Below, in pieces: positions 16,073 to 24,617 of a DNA stretch of 64,000 nt; the stretch's first letter is position 1, and each line of letters starts with the position of its first letter. The translations under genes and the position numbers were made by a program. A model generated the notes under the pieces. It had not been told where the DNA came from, searched no databases, and was given only the letters and a program-made list of their open reading frames with translations. The DNA lies in assembly GCF_000938255.1 (NCBI RefSeq), contig NZ_JYMR01000018.1, positions 321,001-385,000 of the forward strand, written 5' to 3'. The DNA comes from Bradyrhizobium sp. LTSP849. Lineage in GTDB: Bacteria; Pseudomonadota; Alphaproteobacteria; Rhizobiales; Xanthobacteraceae.

Positions 16073-17369
16073 TGCGCTGCCAATGACGCTGCGGATGTAT
16101 CAGCGCCTGGCCTCAGGCCTGGTGCCGCTCGCGCCTGCGCTGATCAAGCGGCGGCTGAAGCAGGGCAAGGAAGATCCCGCACGCGTCGGCGAACGGCGCG
16201 GCCTCAGCCAGGACGTGCGGCCGCATGGGCCGCTGGTCTGGATCCACGGCGCCAGCGTCGGCGAGGTGCTGGCCGCGGCCGCGCTGATCGAGCGCTTGCG
16301 CGATCTGAATCTGCGCATCCTGCTCACCTCGGGCACCGTCACCTCGGCCGCCGTCGTCGCAAAACGTTTTCCGCCCGACGTCATCCATCAATACGTGCCG
16401 TATGATTCCCCACGCTATGTCGCGCGCTTCCTCGATCACTGGAAGCCGTCGCTGGCGCTGTTCATCGAATCCGATTTGTGGCCGAACCTGATCCTGGCCG
16501 GTGCTGCGCGCCGCGTGCCGATGGTGCTGATCAACGGACGGATGTCGCCGCGCTCCTTCCCGCGCTGGCGGCGGATGTACGGCACCATCTCGGCGCTGCT
16601 GTCGCGGTTCGACATTTGCCTCGCGCAGTCGAAGACCGATGCCGAACGCTTCTCGGCGCTCGGCGGCCGCGACGTCGTCACCACAGGCAATCTCAAGCTC
16701 GACGTGCCGGCGCCGCCCGCCGATCCCGCCAGGCTCGAACGGCTGATGGCGATGACGCGGGGCCGGCCCATCATCGTCGCGGCCTCGACCCATCCTGGCG
16801 AGGACGAGATGCTGGTCGCGGCGCATCGCAGCCTCGTCGGCTTCTTCCCCCAGCTTCTCACGGTGATCGTGCCGCGGCATCCGGATCGCGGCTCGTCGAT
16901 CGCAGGCCTGATCACGGCCTCGGGCCTGAAGCCGGCCTTGCGCTCGCGCGACGAGCAGCTCTCGGCCGCGACCGACGTCTATGTCGCCGACACCATGGGC
17001 GAGCTCGGCCTGTTCTATCGCCTCTCGCCGATCGTGTTCATGGGCGGATCGCTGATCCGCCATGGCGGGCAGAATCCGATCGAGGCGATCAAGCTCGGTG
17101 CTGCCATCATCCATGGTCCGAACGTCTTCAACTTCGCCGATGTCTATGCCGCGCTCGATCACAGCGGCGGCGCGCGCCAGGCCGAGACGCAGGAGATCCT
17201 GGTCAAGCAGCTCGGCCAGCTGCTCGCCGATCCCGCCGTGCGCGACAAGATGCAGCGGGCAGGCCACGGCGTGGTCGAGCAGCTCGGCGGCGCGCTGGAG
17301 CGCACCATGACTGCGCTCGAGCCGTATCTGATGCAGTTGCGGATCGAGATGGGAGCCGCCAATGCGTGA
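16065..17369 (+). CDS. waaA: Kdo transferase (3-deoxy-D-manno-octulosonate transferase)
   Basis: A 434-residue GT30 enzyme that moves Kdo from CMP-Kdo to lipid A precursor at the inner face of the cytoplasmic membrane. Conserved features include LVWIHGASVGEVLAA (about 55-70), ESDLWPN with the acceptor-site Glu, and the C-terminal FMGGSLIRHGGQNPIEA CMP-Kdo-binding block. The N-terminus is a membrane-associated helix. The ATG at 16065 overlaps the end of the DUF374 gene by eight bases, and the 3' end overlaps lpxK by eight bases, so all three genes form one transcript. Confidence 0.95.
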   Translation: MANALPMTLRMYQRLASGLVPLAPALIKRRLKQGKEDPARVGERRGLSQDVRPHGPLVWIHGASVGEVLAAAALIERLRDLNLRILLTSGTVTSAAVVAKRFPPDVIHQYVPYDSPRYVARFLDHWKPSLALFIESDLWPNLILAGAARRVPMVLINGRMSPRSFPRWRRMYGTISALLSRFDICLAQSKTDAERFSALGGRDVVTTGNLKLDVPAPPADPARLERLMAMTRGRPIIVAASTHPGEDEMLVAAHRSLVGFFPQLLTVIVPRHPDRGSSIAGLITASGLKPALRSRDEQLSAATDVYVADTMGELGLFYRLSPIVFMGGSLIRHGGQNPIEAIKLGAAIIHGPNVFNFADVYAALDHSGGARQAETQEILVKQLGQLLADPAVRDKMQRAGHGVVEQLGGALERTMTALEPYLMQLRIEMGAANA

Positions 17370-18378
17370 GCCGGCCTTCTGGTACCGGCCACGTTCCTTC
17401 AAGTCGCACGCATTACGGCCGCTGGGCGCGTTGTATGGCGCGATCGCCGCACAGCGCCTGCTGCGCCAGGGCGTCGATGCCGGCATCCCCGTGCTCTGCG
17501 TCGGCAACTACCACGTCGGCGGTGCCGGCAAGACGCCGACCGTGCTCGCGCTGACCAAGCTGTTGCGTGAGCTCGGCGAGACCCCGGTGGTGCTCAGCCG
17601 CGGCTATGGCGGGCGCTTGCAGGGCCCGGTGATGGTCGATCGCGAGCGCCACACCGCAGCCGATGTCGGCGACGAGCCGCTGATGATGGCGCGCGACGTG
17701 CCGGTTGCGGTCGCGCGCGATCGGCTCGAAGGTGTGGCGCTGGCCAAGTCGCAAGGCGCGACATTGATCCTGATGGATGACGGCTTCCAGAACCCGCGCA
17801 TCATGAAGGACGCCTCGCTGATCGTGATCGACAGCGCGCGGGGCCTCGGCAACGGCAAGGTGTTCCCGGCCGGCCCCCTGCGCGCGCCGCTGAAGGCACA
17901 GCTCGCGCGCACCGATGCGCTGGTGCTGATCGGCGACGGCCATGCCGCCGACGATGTCGCGGCAGCGATTTCCGCGCGCGACAAGCCGGTGCTGCGCGCG
18001 CGCTTGAGGCCGGATGCCGCCGCGGTCGCGCAGTTGTTCGGCAAGCCGGTGCTCGCGTTTGCCGGCATCGGCGATCCCAAGCGCTTCTTCCGCACGTTGC
18101 GCGCCAGCGGCATCGAGGTCGCGCACACGCGCCCCTTTGCCGATCATCACATGTTCTCGCAGGCCGAGATCGCCGCACTTGTCGCGGACGCACAGCGCGA
18201 GCAACTGACGCTGGTGACGACGGAAAAGGATCTCGCGCGCCTGCGCGGCAGCAAGGGCGTGCCTGACGACATCGTGCCGTTCGCGGTCCAGCTCGAATTC
18301 GACGACCCCGCGACGCTCCGCCGCCTGATCAGCGATCACCTCTACAAGGCGCGCGAGAAACGCTTCAGCACGCGATAA
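17362..18378 (+). CDS. lpxK: tetraacyldisaccharide 4'-kinase
   Basis: A 338-residue membrane-associated kinase that phosphorylates the 4' position of the tetraacyldisaccharide to make lipid IVA. The P-loop is GGAGKTP at residues 53-59, and LILMDDGFQNPRI carries the Walker B-like and catalytic region. An N-terminal amphipathic helix fits membrane anchoring. It ends the run DUF374-waaA-lpxK. A palindromic repeat directly follows the stop codon. Confidence 0.95.
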   Translation: MREPAFWYRPRSFKSHALRPLGALYGAIAAQRLLRQGVDAGIPVLCVGNYHVGGAGKTPTVLALTKLLRELGETPVVLSRGYGGRLQGPVMVDRERHTAADVGDEPLMMARDVPVAVARDRLEGVALAKSQGATLILMDDGFQNPRIMKDASLIVIDSARGLGNGKVFPAGPLRAPLKAQLARTDALVLIGDGHAADDVAAAISARDKPVLRARLRPDAAAVAQLFGKPVLAFAGIGDPKRFFRTLRASGIEVAHTRPFADHHMFSQAEIAALVADAQREQLTLVTTEKDLARLRGSKGVPDDIVPFAVQLEFDDPATLRRLISDHLYKAREKRFSTR

Positions 18379-18382
18379 TCTC

Positions 18383-18472
18383 GTAGGGTGGGCAAAGCGA
18401 AGCGTGCCCACCATCAATGCTGCCCGAATCGAAAGTTGAAATGGTGGGCACGCTGCGCTTTGCCCACCCTAC
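18383..18472. repeat. long palindromic repeat, GTAGGGTGGGCAAAG family, copy 2
   Basis: GTAGGGTGGGCAAAGC and GCTTTGCCCACCCTAC (one side reads GCGCTTTGCCC) form the outer arms, with GTGCCCACC and GGTGGGCAC as inner arms. Sequence and layout match copies 1 and 3. It lies between lpxK and the next co-directional gene. Confidence 0.88.
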
Positions 18473-18538
18473 GCATCCTTCATTCACGCGGCATTCATCG
18501 CAAGACGCCTATCGATCTCAAACGATCAGGAGAATTCG

Positions 18539-18853
18539 ATGAAACTGCCGTCTGCGGCCGTTGCCGCCAGCCTTGTGTGTCTGATCATTGCGCCGGTGTT
18601 TGCACAAACGTCGCCTCCAGCCGCGCCCGCAAATCCAACGGGCACGGTACCGGTTCCCGCCACCAAGCGCGTCACGTGCCTGGCGACGACGGCAAGCCTT
18701 AAGGGGCAGGACAAGCGCGACCAGATGCAGCTCTGCATGGCGCAGGGCCGGCTCGATTGCTTGAGGCAGGCGATTGATCAGAAGGTCGTCGGCGAGCCCA
18801 GGAAGACTCTCATCAAGAGCTGTGTGGGCGGGGATGAACCCGAGCAACAATAG
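18539..18853 (+). CDS. small secreted four-cysteine protein
   Basis: A 104-residue protein with a signal peptide of about 22 residues (ends PVFAQ), a Pro/Thr linker and a small domain with four cysteines. The unit CLATTASLKGQDKRDQMQLCM followed by a second Cys pair is reminiscent of PsiF-type repeats, but the match is loose. AGGAGAATTCG gives a strong ribosome-binding site before the ATG. Probably periplasmic; function unknown. Confidence 0.72.
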   Translation: MKLPSAAVAASLVCLIIAPVFAQTSPPAAPANPTGTVPVPATKRVTCLATTASLKGQDKRDQMQLCMAQGRLDCLRQAIDQKVVGEPRKTLIKSCVGGDEPEQQ

Positions 18854-18863
18854 GCGCGCGGCC

Positions 18864-19091
18864 TTACGACTGCGGCTTCGGCGCGCCGGGGAAATGCCGC
18901 TGCAGCACGGCGGTGGGCGTGGCGTAGGCCTCTTGCAGGTCCACGCTCCAGTATTTCAGCTCGTCGAGCGGGATCCGCGTGTCTGATATCGCGCAGCGCA
19001 CGAAGGTCCCCGGTGAGATCACGCGGAAATCGCCGTCGAGATATTGCACCTGCGCTTCGCCGTTGCCCGAGGGCCCGAACTTGTTCAGCAC
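18864..19091 (-). CDS. DUF2093 domain-containing protein
   Basis: A 75-residue protein of the DUF2093 family. The start VLNKFGPSGNGEAQVQYLDG and the core FVRCAISDTRIPLDELKYWS match the conserved layout, including a single Cys. The GTG at 19091 has GGAG ten bases upstream and is chosen over a long N-terminal extension in the same frame that has no protein character. The function is unknown; the family is common in alphaproteobacteria. It is convergent with the secreted protein gene. Confidence 0.83.
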   Translation of the reverse strand: MLNKFGPSGNGEAQVQYLDGDFRVISPGTFVRCAISDTRIPLDELKYWSVDLQEAYATPTAVLQRHFPGAPKPQS

Positions 19092-19257
19092 GGTCGATCG
19101 TCTCCGTGGAAAGCCTCTCCGTGGAAAACCCTGGAGGGCATGATGTGGTGAATTCGATCTACCATAAATAGGATGCCTTGTCCGCCCGTCAAACCCACCG
19201 ATTTGTGATGTTTTACCGCTGTTTTCGCATGATAGTGCTGCGGCGAAGGATCGTCCG

Positions 19258-20088
19258 ATGCGCCTTCGACTGACCGCTTTGTTCCTGACGCTCCTGATGT
19301 CGGCCGCGCGCGCGGCCTCGGTGCCTGCGCCGCAGCAGGTCGACATTCCCCTGGCGGCCGGAATCCTGCATGCGCAGCTCTACAAGCCGGAAGGCGAAGG
19401 ACCGTTTCCGACTGTGGTTGCGCTGCATGGTTGCGGTGGGCTCGGCGGCCATGCCGATCCGGTGCTGTCGCGCTATAGCGACTGGGCCGAAGATCTGCTG
19501 AAGGCGGGCAACGCTGTGCTGCTGCCCGACAGCTACGGCTCGCGCGAGCTCGGCTCGCAATGCCGCGTCAAGGAAGGGCATGTCAAGGCGCGACGCGAGC
19601 GTGTCGCCGACGTCGTGGCAGCGCGCGCCTGGCTGATGAAGCAGTCCTGGGTCGCGCGCGACCGCGTCAGCCTGATGGGCTGGGCCAATGGTGCAAGCGC
19701 GCTGCTCTGGGCGGTGCGCCCGCAGAATGCCGCGCGCGATGGAGCTCCGGATTTTCGCGCGGCCATTGCCTTCTATCCGGACTGCCGCATTTCCGCCGGC
19801 CTCGGCTGGAGCGCGCGGGTGCCGACGCTGGTGCTGATCGGCGGCAAGGACGACGTCTCGTCGCCGCCGGCTTGCCGCCAGATGGTGGACGGCGCGCTCG
19901 GCCGCAGCGCGCTCACGCGCATCGTGGTCTATCCCGGCGCCTATCATGATTTCGACCGTGCCAACACGCCGCTGCACGCCGCTGCCGGCAGCAGCGATGC
20001 CGCCGCACCCGAGCACGGCCATCTCGGCACCGATGCGGACGCGCGCGCGGATTCGCAGAAGCAGGTCGCGGAGTGGTTGGCGCGGTAG
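19258..20088 (+). CDS. secreted dienelactone-hydrolase-like protein, nucleophile missing
   Basis: A 276-residue alpha/beta-hydrolase with a signal peptide (residues 1-19). The fold's landmarks are present: oxyanion-side VVALHGCGGLGG at 53-64, an acid at GGKDD (198-199) and His230 in AYHDF. At the nucleophile elbow the protein reads GWANG (141-145), where the family has G-x-[S/C]-x-G. Ala143 therefore replaces the catalytic Ser/Cys. Either the enzyme is inactive, a different residue serves, or this is a single-copy sequence change. The coding frame is otherwise intact. Confidence 0.82.
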   Translation: MRLRLTALFLTLLMSAARAASVPAPQQVDIPLAAGILHAQLYKPEGEGPFPTVVALHGCGGLGGHADPVLSRYSDWAEDLLKAGNAVLLPDSYGSRELGSQCRVKEGHVKARRERVADVVAARAWLMKQSWVARDRVSLMGWANGASALLWAVRPQNAARDGAPDFRAAIAFYPDCRISAGLGWSARVPTLVLIGGKDDVSSPPACRQMVDGALGRSALTRIVVYPGAYHDFDRANTPLHAAAGSSDAAAPEHGHLGTDADARADSQKQVAEWLAR

Positions 20089-20097
20089 TTGTCGTCT

Positions 20098-20183
20098 CGT
20101 AGCCCGGATGGAGCGAAGCGCAATCCGGGGTCGTGCCGCGTGTTGCGACGTCCCGGATTACGCTGCGCTCCATCCGGGCTACG
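20098..20183. repeat. palindromic repeat, GTAGCCCGGATGGAGCG family, copy 1
   Basis: CGTAGCCCGGATGGAGCG and CGCTCCATCCGGGCTACG are perfect inverted arms around a short core with inner arms AATCCGGG and CCCGGATT. A shorter relative lies at 20513-20581. The element follows the hydrolase gene. Confidence 0.87.
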
Positions 20184-20355
20184 GATTCCAAAGCGGGGCC
20201 GCCCGAGGAACAATGTGAGGCGGACAGCCCCGCATCGACCACCGCCCTGCACGGACAATGATGGCCGACCGGGAATCTACGGATCGCGCCTCAACCGGGT
20301 TTCAGCAAGCGTCGGCGCCATAGTTCGACCATGATGTCGATTAAACGCATCTGAC

Positions 20356-20505
20356 ATGCGCAATCGCTTCGCCCTCTTCTCCGCCGCACTGATCGTCTTC
20401 ACCGTCACGATCTTCCTGTTCGAAGCCCAAGCCGGCGCGCCACAGCCCGCGCCGGACCATTGCGGCTTCTGGACCACGATGGATGCGGGCTTGTCCTGCC
20501 AGTAA
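20356..20505 (+). CDS. 49-residue secreted or membrane-anchored peptide
   Basis: A small frame starting MRNRFALFSAALIVFTVTIF, with a basic N-terminus, a hydrophobic helix and a likely cleavage or boundary near EAQAGA. A short C-terminal part contains two cysteines. It sits between two palindromic repeats. No strong ribosome-binding site is visible. The signal-like N-terminus and clean stop argue for a real gene, but its size makes this uncertain. Confidence 0.5.
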   Translation: MRNRFALFSAALIVFTVTIFLFEAQAGAPQPAPDHCGFWTTMDAGLSCQ

Positions 20506-20512
20506 CAGTCTT

Positions 20513-20581
20513 GTAGCCCGGATGAGCGAAGCGATATCCGGGACAACTGTTCCCGCATATCGCTGCGCTCATGCGGGCTAC
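20513..20581. repeat. palindromic repeat, GTAGCCCGGATG family, copy 2
   Basis: GTAGCCCGGATGAGCGAAGCGATAT pairs imperfectly with ATATCGCTGCGCTCATGCGGGCTAC. It is a shorter, diverged relative of the 20098-20183 element and follows the small secreted peptide gene. Confidence 0.82.
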
Positions 20582-20619
20582 GCGCGGAAAGCGCAACTGC
20601 GTGCATCCACATAACCGGT

Positions 20620-20721
20620 GTCATCGCCCGGCTTGACCGGGCGATCCAGTACGCCGAGACATCCGTGGTTCCACCGAGAAGCCGCGGCGTACTGGATTCC
20701 CCGCCTGCGCGGGGAATGACA
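20620..20721. repeat. palindromic repeat, third family
   Basis: GATCCAGTACGCCG at 20643-20656 pairs with CGGCGTACTGGATT further right. CCCCGCCTGCGCGGGG forms a nested hairpin at the right end, and TGTCATTCC-type ends flank the unit. The layout matches dispersed intergenic palindromes of Bradyrhizobium. It lies just downstream of xseA, which is transcribed towards it. Confidence 0.75.
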
Positions 20722-20747
20722 GCGAGGGTGGCGCAACGCGTCGGCCT

Positions 20748-22388
20748 CTAAAATAAACTGCCCTGATCCACCGGCTTGGCCACGCGCTTCGGTGCGGGCT
20801 TGCTATCCTGCGCGGCTGACTTTGGTTGCGACGGCGCGCGCTTGGCGGTCGGCTCGGGCCGATCCGCATCCGCCGTTGCGCCGATGCGGCCGTCGGCGAA
20901 CTCGATCGCGATCCGCGCGTTCGGCCCAACGCTGTCCGCCGAATGCAGGGGGTGGCCGGCCTCGTCGCGCACCAGCGCAAAACCACGCGCAAGCACGCCG
21001 CGATAGGACAGAGCTGAAAGCAGCTTGCCGCTGGCCTCGACGCGGGCGTCAAGCCGTTGCATCAGCGTCGCCAGCGCGCGTTGCGCGCGGTCGGCAAGAC
21101 GATGCGTGCGCTCGCGCTGGCGGGCAATCGCGTTGCGCTGCGCTTGTGCATTGGAGAGTTTTGAGGCCCGTAAGCGAACTTCGAGTCCGGCAAAACGGTC
21201 GCGCCGCTGCCGCAACAGCGAGCGCGCGGACAGGCCGAGCCGCTCACCGCACACAGTGAGCCGGTGATCAGCCTGCGAAATCTGCCCGTGCAGCACGCGC
21301 AGCGTCAGCTTGGCGCCGGCGGCCGTAAACCTGCGGAAATGCGCATGCGTGTTGGCCTTGAGGCCGCGGGGCAGGGACGCGCCGGCCGTATCCAGCCGCT
21401 GTCGCGGGATCGCCAGGAGATCGCCTGCGGCCGGCAGCGCGCGCGCGGCGGCGCGCAGCTCGTTGCGACGGCTTTCGTGGGCACGCTGCCAATAGGCGCG
21501 GTTGCGGCGGCCGAGATCGGCGACCTCGACAAACAGATCGCTGCGCACCGGCACCGCCATCTCGGCCGCCGCCGTCGGCGTCGGCGCGCGCTTGTCGGCG
21601 ACGAAATCGATCAGCGTGATATCGGTCTCGTGCCCCACCGCCGAGATCAGCGGGATCATGCTCTCGGCCGCGGCGCGGACCACGATCTCCTCGTTGAACG
21701 ACCAGAGATCCTCCAGCGAGCCGCCGCCACGCGCCACGATCAGCACGTCGGGGCGCGGAATCTTGCCACCCTCGGGCAGCGCGTTGAAGCCGCGGATCGC
21801 GGCTGCGACCTGCTCGGCCGAGCCTTCGCCCTGCACCTTGACCGGCCACACCAGCACGTGGCGGGGAAAGCGGTCCTCCAGCCGATGCAGGATGTCGCGG
21901 ATCACGGCGCCGGTTGGCGAGGTCACCACGCCGATCACCTCGGGCAGCCAGGGCAGCAGCTGCTTGCGCGCCTCGTCGAACAGGCCCTCGGCGGCGAACT
22001 TTTTCTTGCGCTCCTCCATCAGCGCCATCAGGGCGCCGATGCCGGCCGGCTCCAGCGCCTCGATCACGATCTGGTACTTCGAGGAGCCCGGATACGTCGT
22101 GAGCTTGCCGGTGGCGATGACCTCGAGCCCTTCCTGCGGCTTGAAGCGCATCCGCCCGTGCACGCCCTTCCAGATCACCGCCTCAATCTTGGCGCTCTCG
22201 TCCTTGAGCGCGAAATAGCAGTGACCGGAGGAATGGGCGCCGCGGAACCCGGAAATCTCGCCGCGGACCCGGACGTGGCCATAGGTGTCCTCCACGGTCC
22301 GCTTCAGGGACTGCGAGAGCTCGGAAACGGTGAATTCGGGCGTATTGGGCAGAGGTTCCGCAGGCGGCATCGGCACACGATTCGGCAT
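20748..22388 (-). CDS. xseA: exodeoxyribonuclease VII large subunit
   Basis: A 546-residue nuclease subunit that with XseB degrades single-stranded DNA to short oligonucleotides. The N-terminal OB-fold (about 18-115) is followed by the catalytic core, with [25 protein letters not shown] and SAVGHETD as conserved blocks. A long coiled-coil arm region and a Lys/Pro/Ala-rich tail follow. The protein is about 90 residues longer than E. coli XseA. It ends in DQGSLF, where QGSLF fits the pentapeptide by which proteins dock on the DNA polymerase sliding clamp. No xseB is adjacent. Confidence 0.95.
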   Translation of the reverse strand: MPNRVPMPPAEPLPNTPEFTVSELSQSLKRTVEDTYGHVRVRGEISGFRGAHSSGHCYFALKDESAKIEAVIWKGVHGRMRFKPQEGLEVIATGKLTTYPGSSKYQIVIEALEPAGIGALMALMEERKKKFAAEGLFDEARKQLLPWLPEVIGVVTSPTGAVIRDILHRLEDRFPRHVLVWPVKVQGEGSAEQVAAAIRGFNALPEGGKIPRPDVLIVARGGGSLEDLWSFNEEIVVRAAAESMIPLISAVGHETDITLIDFVADKRAPTPTAAAEMAVPVRSDLFVEVADLGRRNRAYWQRAHESRRNELRAAARALPAAGDLLAIPRQRLDTAGASLPRGLKANTHAHFRRFTAAGAKLTLRVLHGQISQADHRLTVCGERLGLSARSLLRQRRDRFAGLEVRLRASKLSNAQAQRNAIARQRERTHRLADRAQRALATLMQRLDARVEASGKLLSALSYRGVLARGFALVRDEAGHPLHSADSVGPNARIAIEFADGRIGATADADRPEPTAKRAPSQPKSAAQDSKPAPKRVAKPVDQGSLF

Positions 22389-22451
22389 TTTGGGGTCGGC
22401 CCCAACGTTAAGGATTTTCGCCGCGCGGCGCCAATCCGGGGATTGATCCAG

Positions 22452-22478
22452 AGAGTACTCTGTATTATAGAGTTCTCT
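22452..22478. promoter_or_regulatory. double palindromic operator upstream of a three-gene operon
   Basis: AGAGTACTCT (22452-22461) and AGAGTTCTCT (22469-22478) are two self-complementary decamers whose starts are 17 bp apart. The pair is framed by direct repeats ATTGATCC at 22442-22449 and 22479-22486. It lies 30-56 bp before the ATG of the hydrolase gene, where a repressor would block transcription. The third gene of the operon is a winged-helix regulator, the obvious candidate to bind. The arrangement is seen; the binding is inference. Confidence 0.6.
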
Positions 22479-22507
22479 ATTGATCCTGGGTTTGATGGAG
22501 TTGGGCC

Positions 22508-23518
22508 ATGGCGATGCAGTTGCTGCGAGGTGCTCTGAGCTTGCTGAAATGGGGTCTGTGCGCGGTCGGCGCTGTGGCGCTGCTGCTGACTGCCCTGGTC
22601 GCGACGCCGCTGGAGCGGCCCGCAGAGCTGCGTTCGGTCTCGGACTCCGCCAAGGGTATCGACTGGTCGACTATGCCGGCGCTGGAACGCTTTCAGGCCC
22701 GCGATGGCACCTGGCTCGGCTTCCGGCACTACGCGCCGAAGGGGGCGGACACTGGTCGCGGTGCGATCTTCATTCATGGCTCTTCCGGCTCCTCAGGCAC
22801 GGTCAATCACGCGCTGACTGCGGCCCTCGCTGCGCACGGCGTCGAGACCTGGGCGCTCGACACGCGTGGCCACGGTGCCTCGGGCACGCGCGGCGATATC
22901 GGCTATGTTGGTCAGCTCGAGGACGATTTGGTCGACTTCGTCGCCCATGTCCGCAAGAGCGCGCCGGATCTGCCGCTCACCTTGATCGGCCATTCCGCCG
23001 GAGCCGGCTTCTCGCTGCGCGTCGCCGCCACGCCGATCATGCAGGATCTGTTCGTGCGCACCGTGCTGGTCGCGCCCTATCTCGGCTATGACGCGCCGAC
23101 CAACAAGCCGCATTCCGGCGGCTGGGCCAATGCCGACATTCCGCGCTTCCTTGGTCTCGCCGCACTCCGCAAGCTCGGCATCGACTGCTGCGCGCAGCTT
23201 CCGGTGCTGGCCTTCGCGGTGCCGCCGAACTCGGAACGGATTCTGGTGCCGACCTATTCCGACCGCCTGATGCGTAACTTCGCCACGCGCGGCTATCGCC
23301 TCGATCTCGCCTCGGTGACGCATCCGCTCACGATCTTCGGCGGTGCCGAGGACGAGATGATGATCTCGGACAAATATGCCGAGACCGTGCAGGCGATCAA
23401 ACCCTCCGTCGACGTCAAGGTCATCGACGGCGTCAACCACATGGGCATGGTCACCAACCCGAAGGCGGTCAATGCGATCGCCGAGGACGTGGCAACGCGT
23501 GGAAGCGGGCAGTCATGA
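22508..23518 (+). CDS. membrane-anchored alpha/beta hydrolase
   Basis: A 336-residue hydrolase of the serine lysophospholipase/esterase type. A hydrophobic N-terminal helix (about 10-33) anchors or exports it. The oxyanion region is FIHGSSGSS (88-96) and the nucleophile is Ser163 in GHSAGA. A likely acid lies in FGGAEDEMM and the catalytic His in DGVNHMGM. The gene leads an operon with a membrane protein and a winged-helix regulator, with a 4-bp overlap to the next gene. The substrate is unknown; lipid or ester substrates are plausible. Confidence 0.85.
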   Translation: MAMQLLRGALSLLKWGLCAVGAVALLLTALVATPLERPAELRSVSDSAKGIDWSTMPALERFQARDGTWLGFRHYAPKGADTGRGAIFIHGSSGSSGTVNHALTAALAAHGVETWALDTRGHGASGTRGDIGYVGQLEDDLVDFVAHVRKSAPDLPLTLIGHSAGAGFSLRVAATPIMQDLFVRTVLVAPYLGYDAPTNKPHSGGWANADIPRFLGLAALRKLGIDCCAQLPVLAFAVPPNSERILVPTYSDRLMRNFATRGYRLDLASVTHPLTIFGGAEDEMMISDKYAETVQAIKPSVDVKVIDGVNHMGMVTNPKAVNAIAEDVATRGSGQS

Positions 23519-24069
23519 TCGACAGCAAGGAGGCGTCCGCGGCGCTGGCCGATATCGACGACATCGTCCAGCGCGTGCGGCAGTCGCGCATCTACGATCT
23601 CGCCAGCCAGATGATGATCATGTGGGGCGTGCTGGTGTTCGCCGCCAACATCGCGACCTGGCTCTGGCCCCGTGAAGCCTATTACTACTGGCTCGCGGTC
23701 TACGTCCTTGGCATCGCCGGCTCGTTCGCGATCAGCTCGGCGAACCAGGCCTCGACCGGCGTTCGCAGCTTCGACATGCGGATGCTGTTCGCCTTCCTGA
23801 TGTTCGTCGCCTTCGGCTTCCTCTGCGCGCACGTCCTCGGCCATTTTACGCCGCGCCAGCAGGGCGCGTTCTGGACCATCTATTTCATGCTGTTCTATGC
23901 GCTGGCAGGTCTGTGGTTCGGCACTGCCTTCGTCGTCATCTCGCTTGCGATCACCGCGCTGACGCTGATCGGCTATTTCTTCGTCACCGGCGACACCTTC
24001 CTGCCCTGGATGGCGGTCGTCAACGGCGGCGGACTGATCGTCGGCGGCCTCTGGATGCGGCGGAGCTAG
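23515..24069 (+). CDS. multi-pass membrane protein of unknown function
   Basis: A 184-residue protein with a soluble, acidic N-terminus of about 30 residues and five or six hydrophobic helices (roughly 32-52, 58-75, 88-110, 118-138, 140-157, 163-180). It overlaps the hydrolase by ATGA, and its stop lies two bases before the regulator start. Because it is placed between a hydrolase and a winged-helix protein, a role in sensing or anchoring for that operon is possible. No family was recognised. Confidence 0.78.
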   Translation: MIDSKEASAALADIDDIVQRVRQSRIYDLASQMMIMWGVLVFAANIATWLWPREAYYYWLAVYVLGIAGSFAISSANQASTGVRSFDMRMLFAFLMFVAFGFLCAHVLGHFTPRQQGAFWTIYFMLFYALAGLWFGTAFVVISLAITALTLIGYFFVTGDTFLPWMAVVNGGGLIVGGLWMRRS

Positions 24070-24071
24070 AA

Positions 24072-24371
24072 ATGGCCGAGCTCGACGACATCATCCACCA
24101 GCCGCTGCGGCTGAAGATCATGGCGGCGCTGAACGCGCTGCCGGGGGCCGCTGGTCTGGATTTTTCCAGGCTGAAGAAGCTGACCGGCGCGACCGACGGC
24201 AATCTCGGCGCGCATATCGAGACGCTGGCCAAGGCGGGCTATGTCTCAGTGGACAAGGCCTTCGTCGGCAAGAAGCCGCAGACCACGGTCACCGCCACGG
24301 CTGCCGGCCGCGGCGCGTTTGCGCGGCATGTGGCGACGTTGCAGGAGATCATCGCGGGGAAACAGGTTTAG
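24072..24371 (+). CDS. winged-helix transcriptional regulator
   Basis: A 99-residue protein that fits a stand-alone winged helix of the MarR/ArsR/PadR-like type without an effector domain. IIHQPLRLKIMAALNALPG is the first helix region, FSRLKKLTGATDGNLGAHIETL the helix-turn-helix, and GYVSVDKAFVGKKPQTTVTAT the wing. It closes the three-gene operon and probably autoregulates through the double palindrome in front of the first gene. Which signal it senses is unknown; proteins of this size often respond through the membrane partner or by dimerisation. Confidence 0.85.
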   Translation: MAELDDIIHQPLRLKIMAALNALPGAAGLDFSRLKKLTGATDGNLGAHIETLAKAGYVSVDKAFVGKKPQTTVTATAAGRGAFARHVATLQEIIAGKQV

Positions 24372-24617
24372 GCCATCGGCAAGACCGGTATAGTTACGTA
24401 GGTCCCACGAACCAATGACATTGGCATTGAAGAGATTAGCGAGTTTGTGTTCGCGTTAGGCTCTTTGTAGCAGGAGTTTTTATTTTGCCACACGTCTCAC
24501 GGCAGCGCCATGCGAATGATGCGCTGTAAGGCATCCTGCGATTCGAGAACTTAGCCTAATGCACGCTATTGCCGTCGAACCGTGCATGTGGCTGAGCCTT
24601 CACCGGGAAGGAAGAGA

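Noticed and set aside
19100..19130. Tandem copy of CTCCGTGGAAA upstream of the DUF2093 gene
   Set aside because: Only two short imperfect units; no link to a regulator or mobile element can be supported.
22443..22468. TTGATC / TATTAT as a sigma-70 promoter
   Set aside because: The spacing is only 14 bp. TATAGA at 18 bp is better, but without a mapped start neither is listed as a promoter.
24375..24617. tRNA gene or attachment site at the left edge of the accessory island
   Set aside because: No cloverleaf or direct repeat matching the right edge was found by eye.
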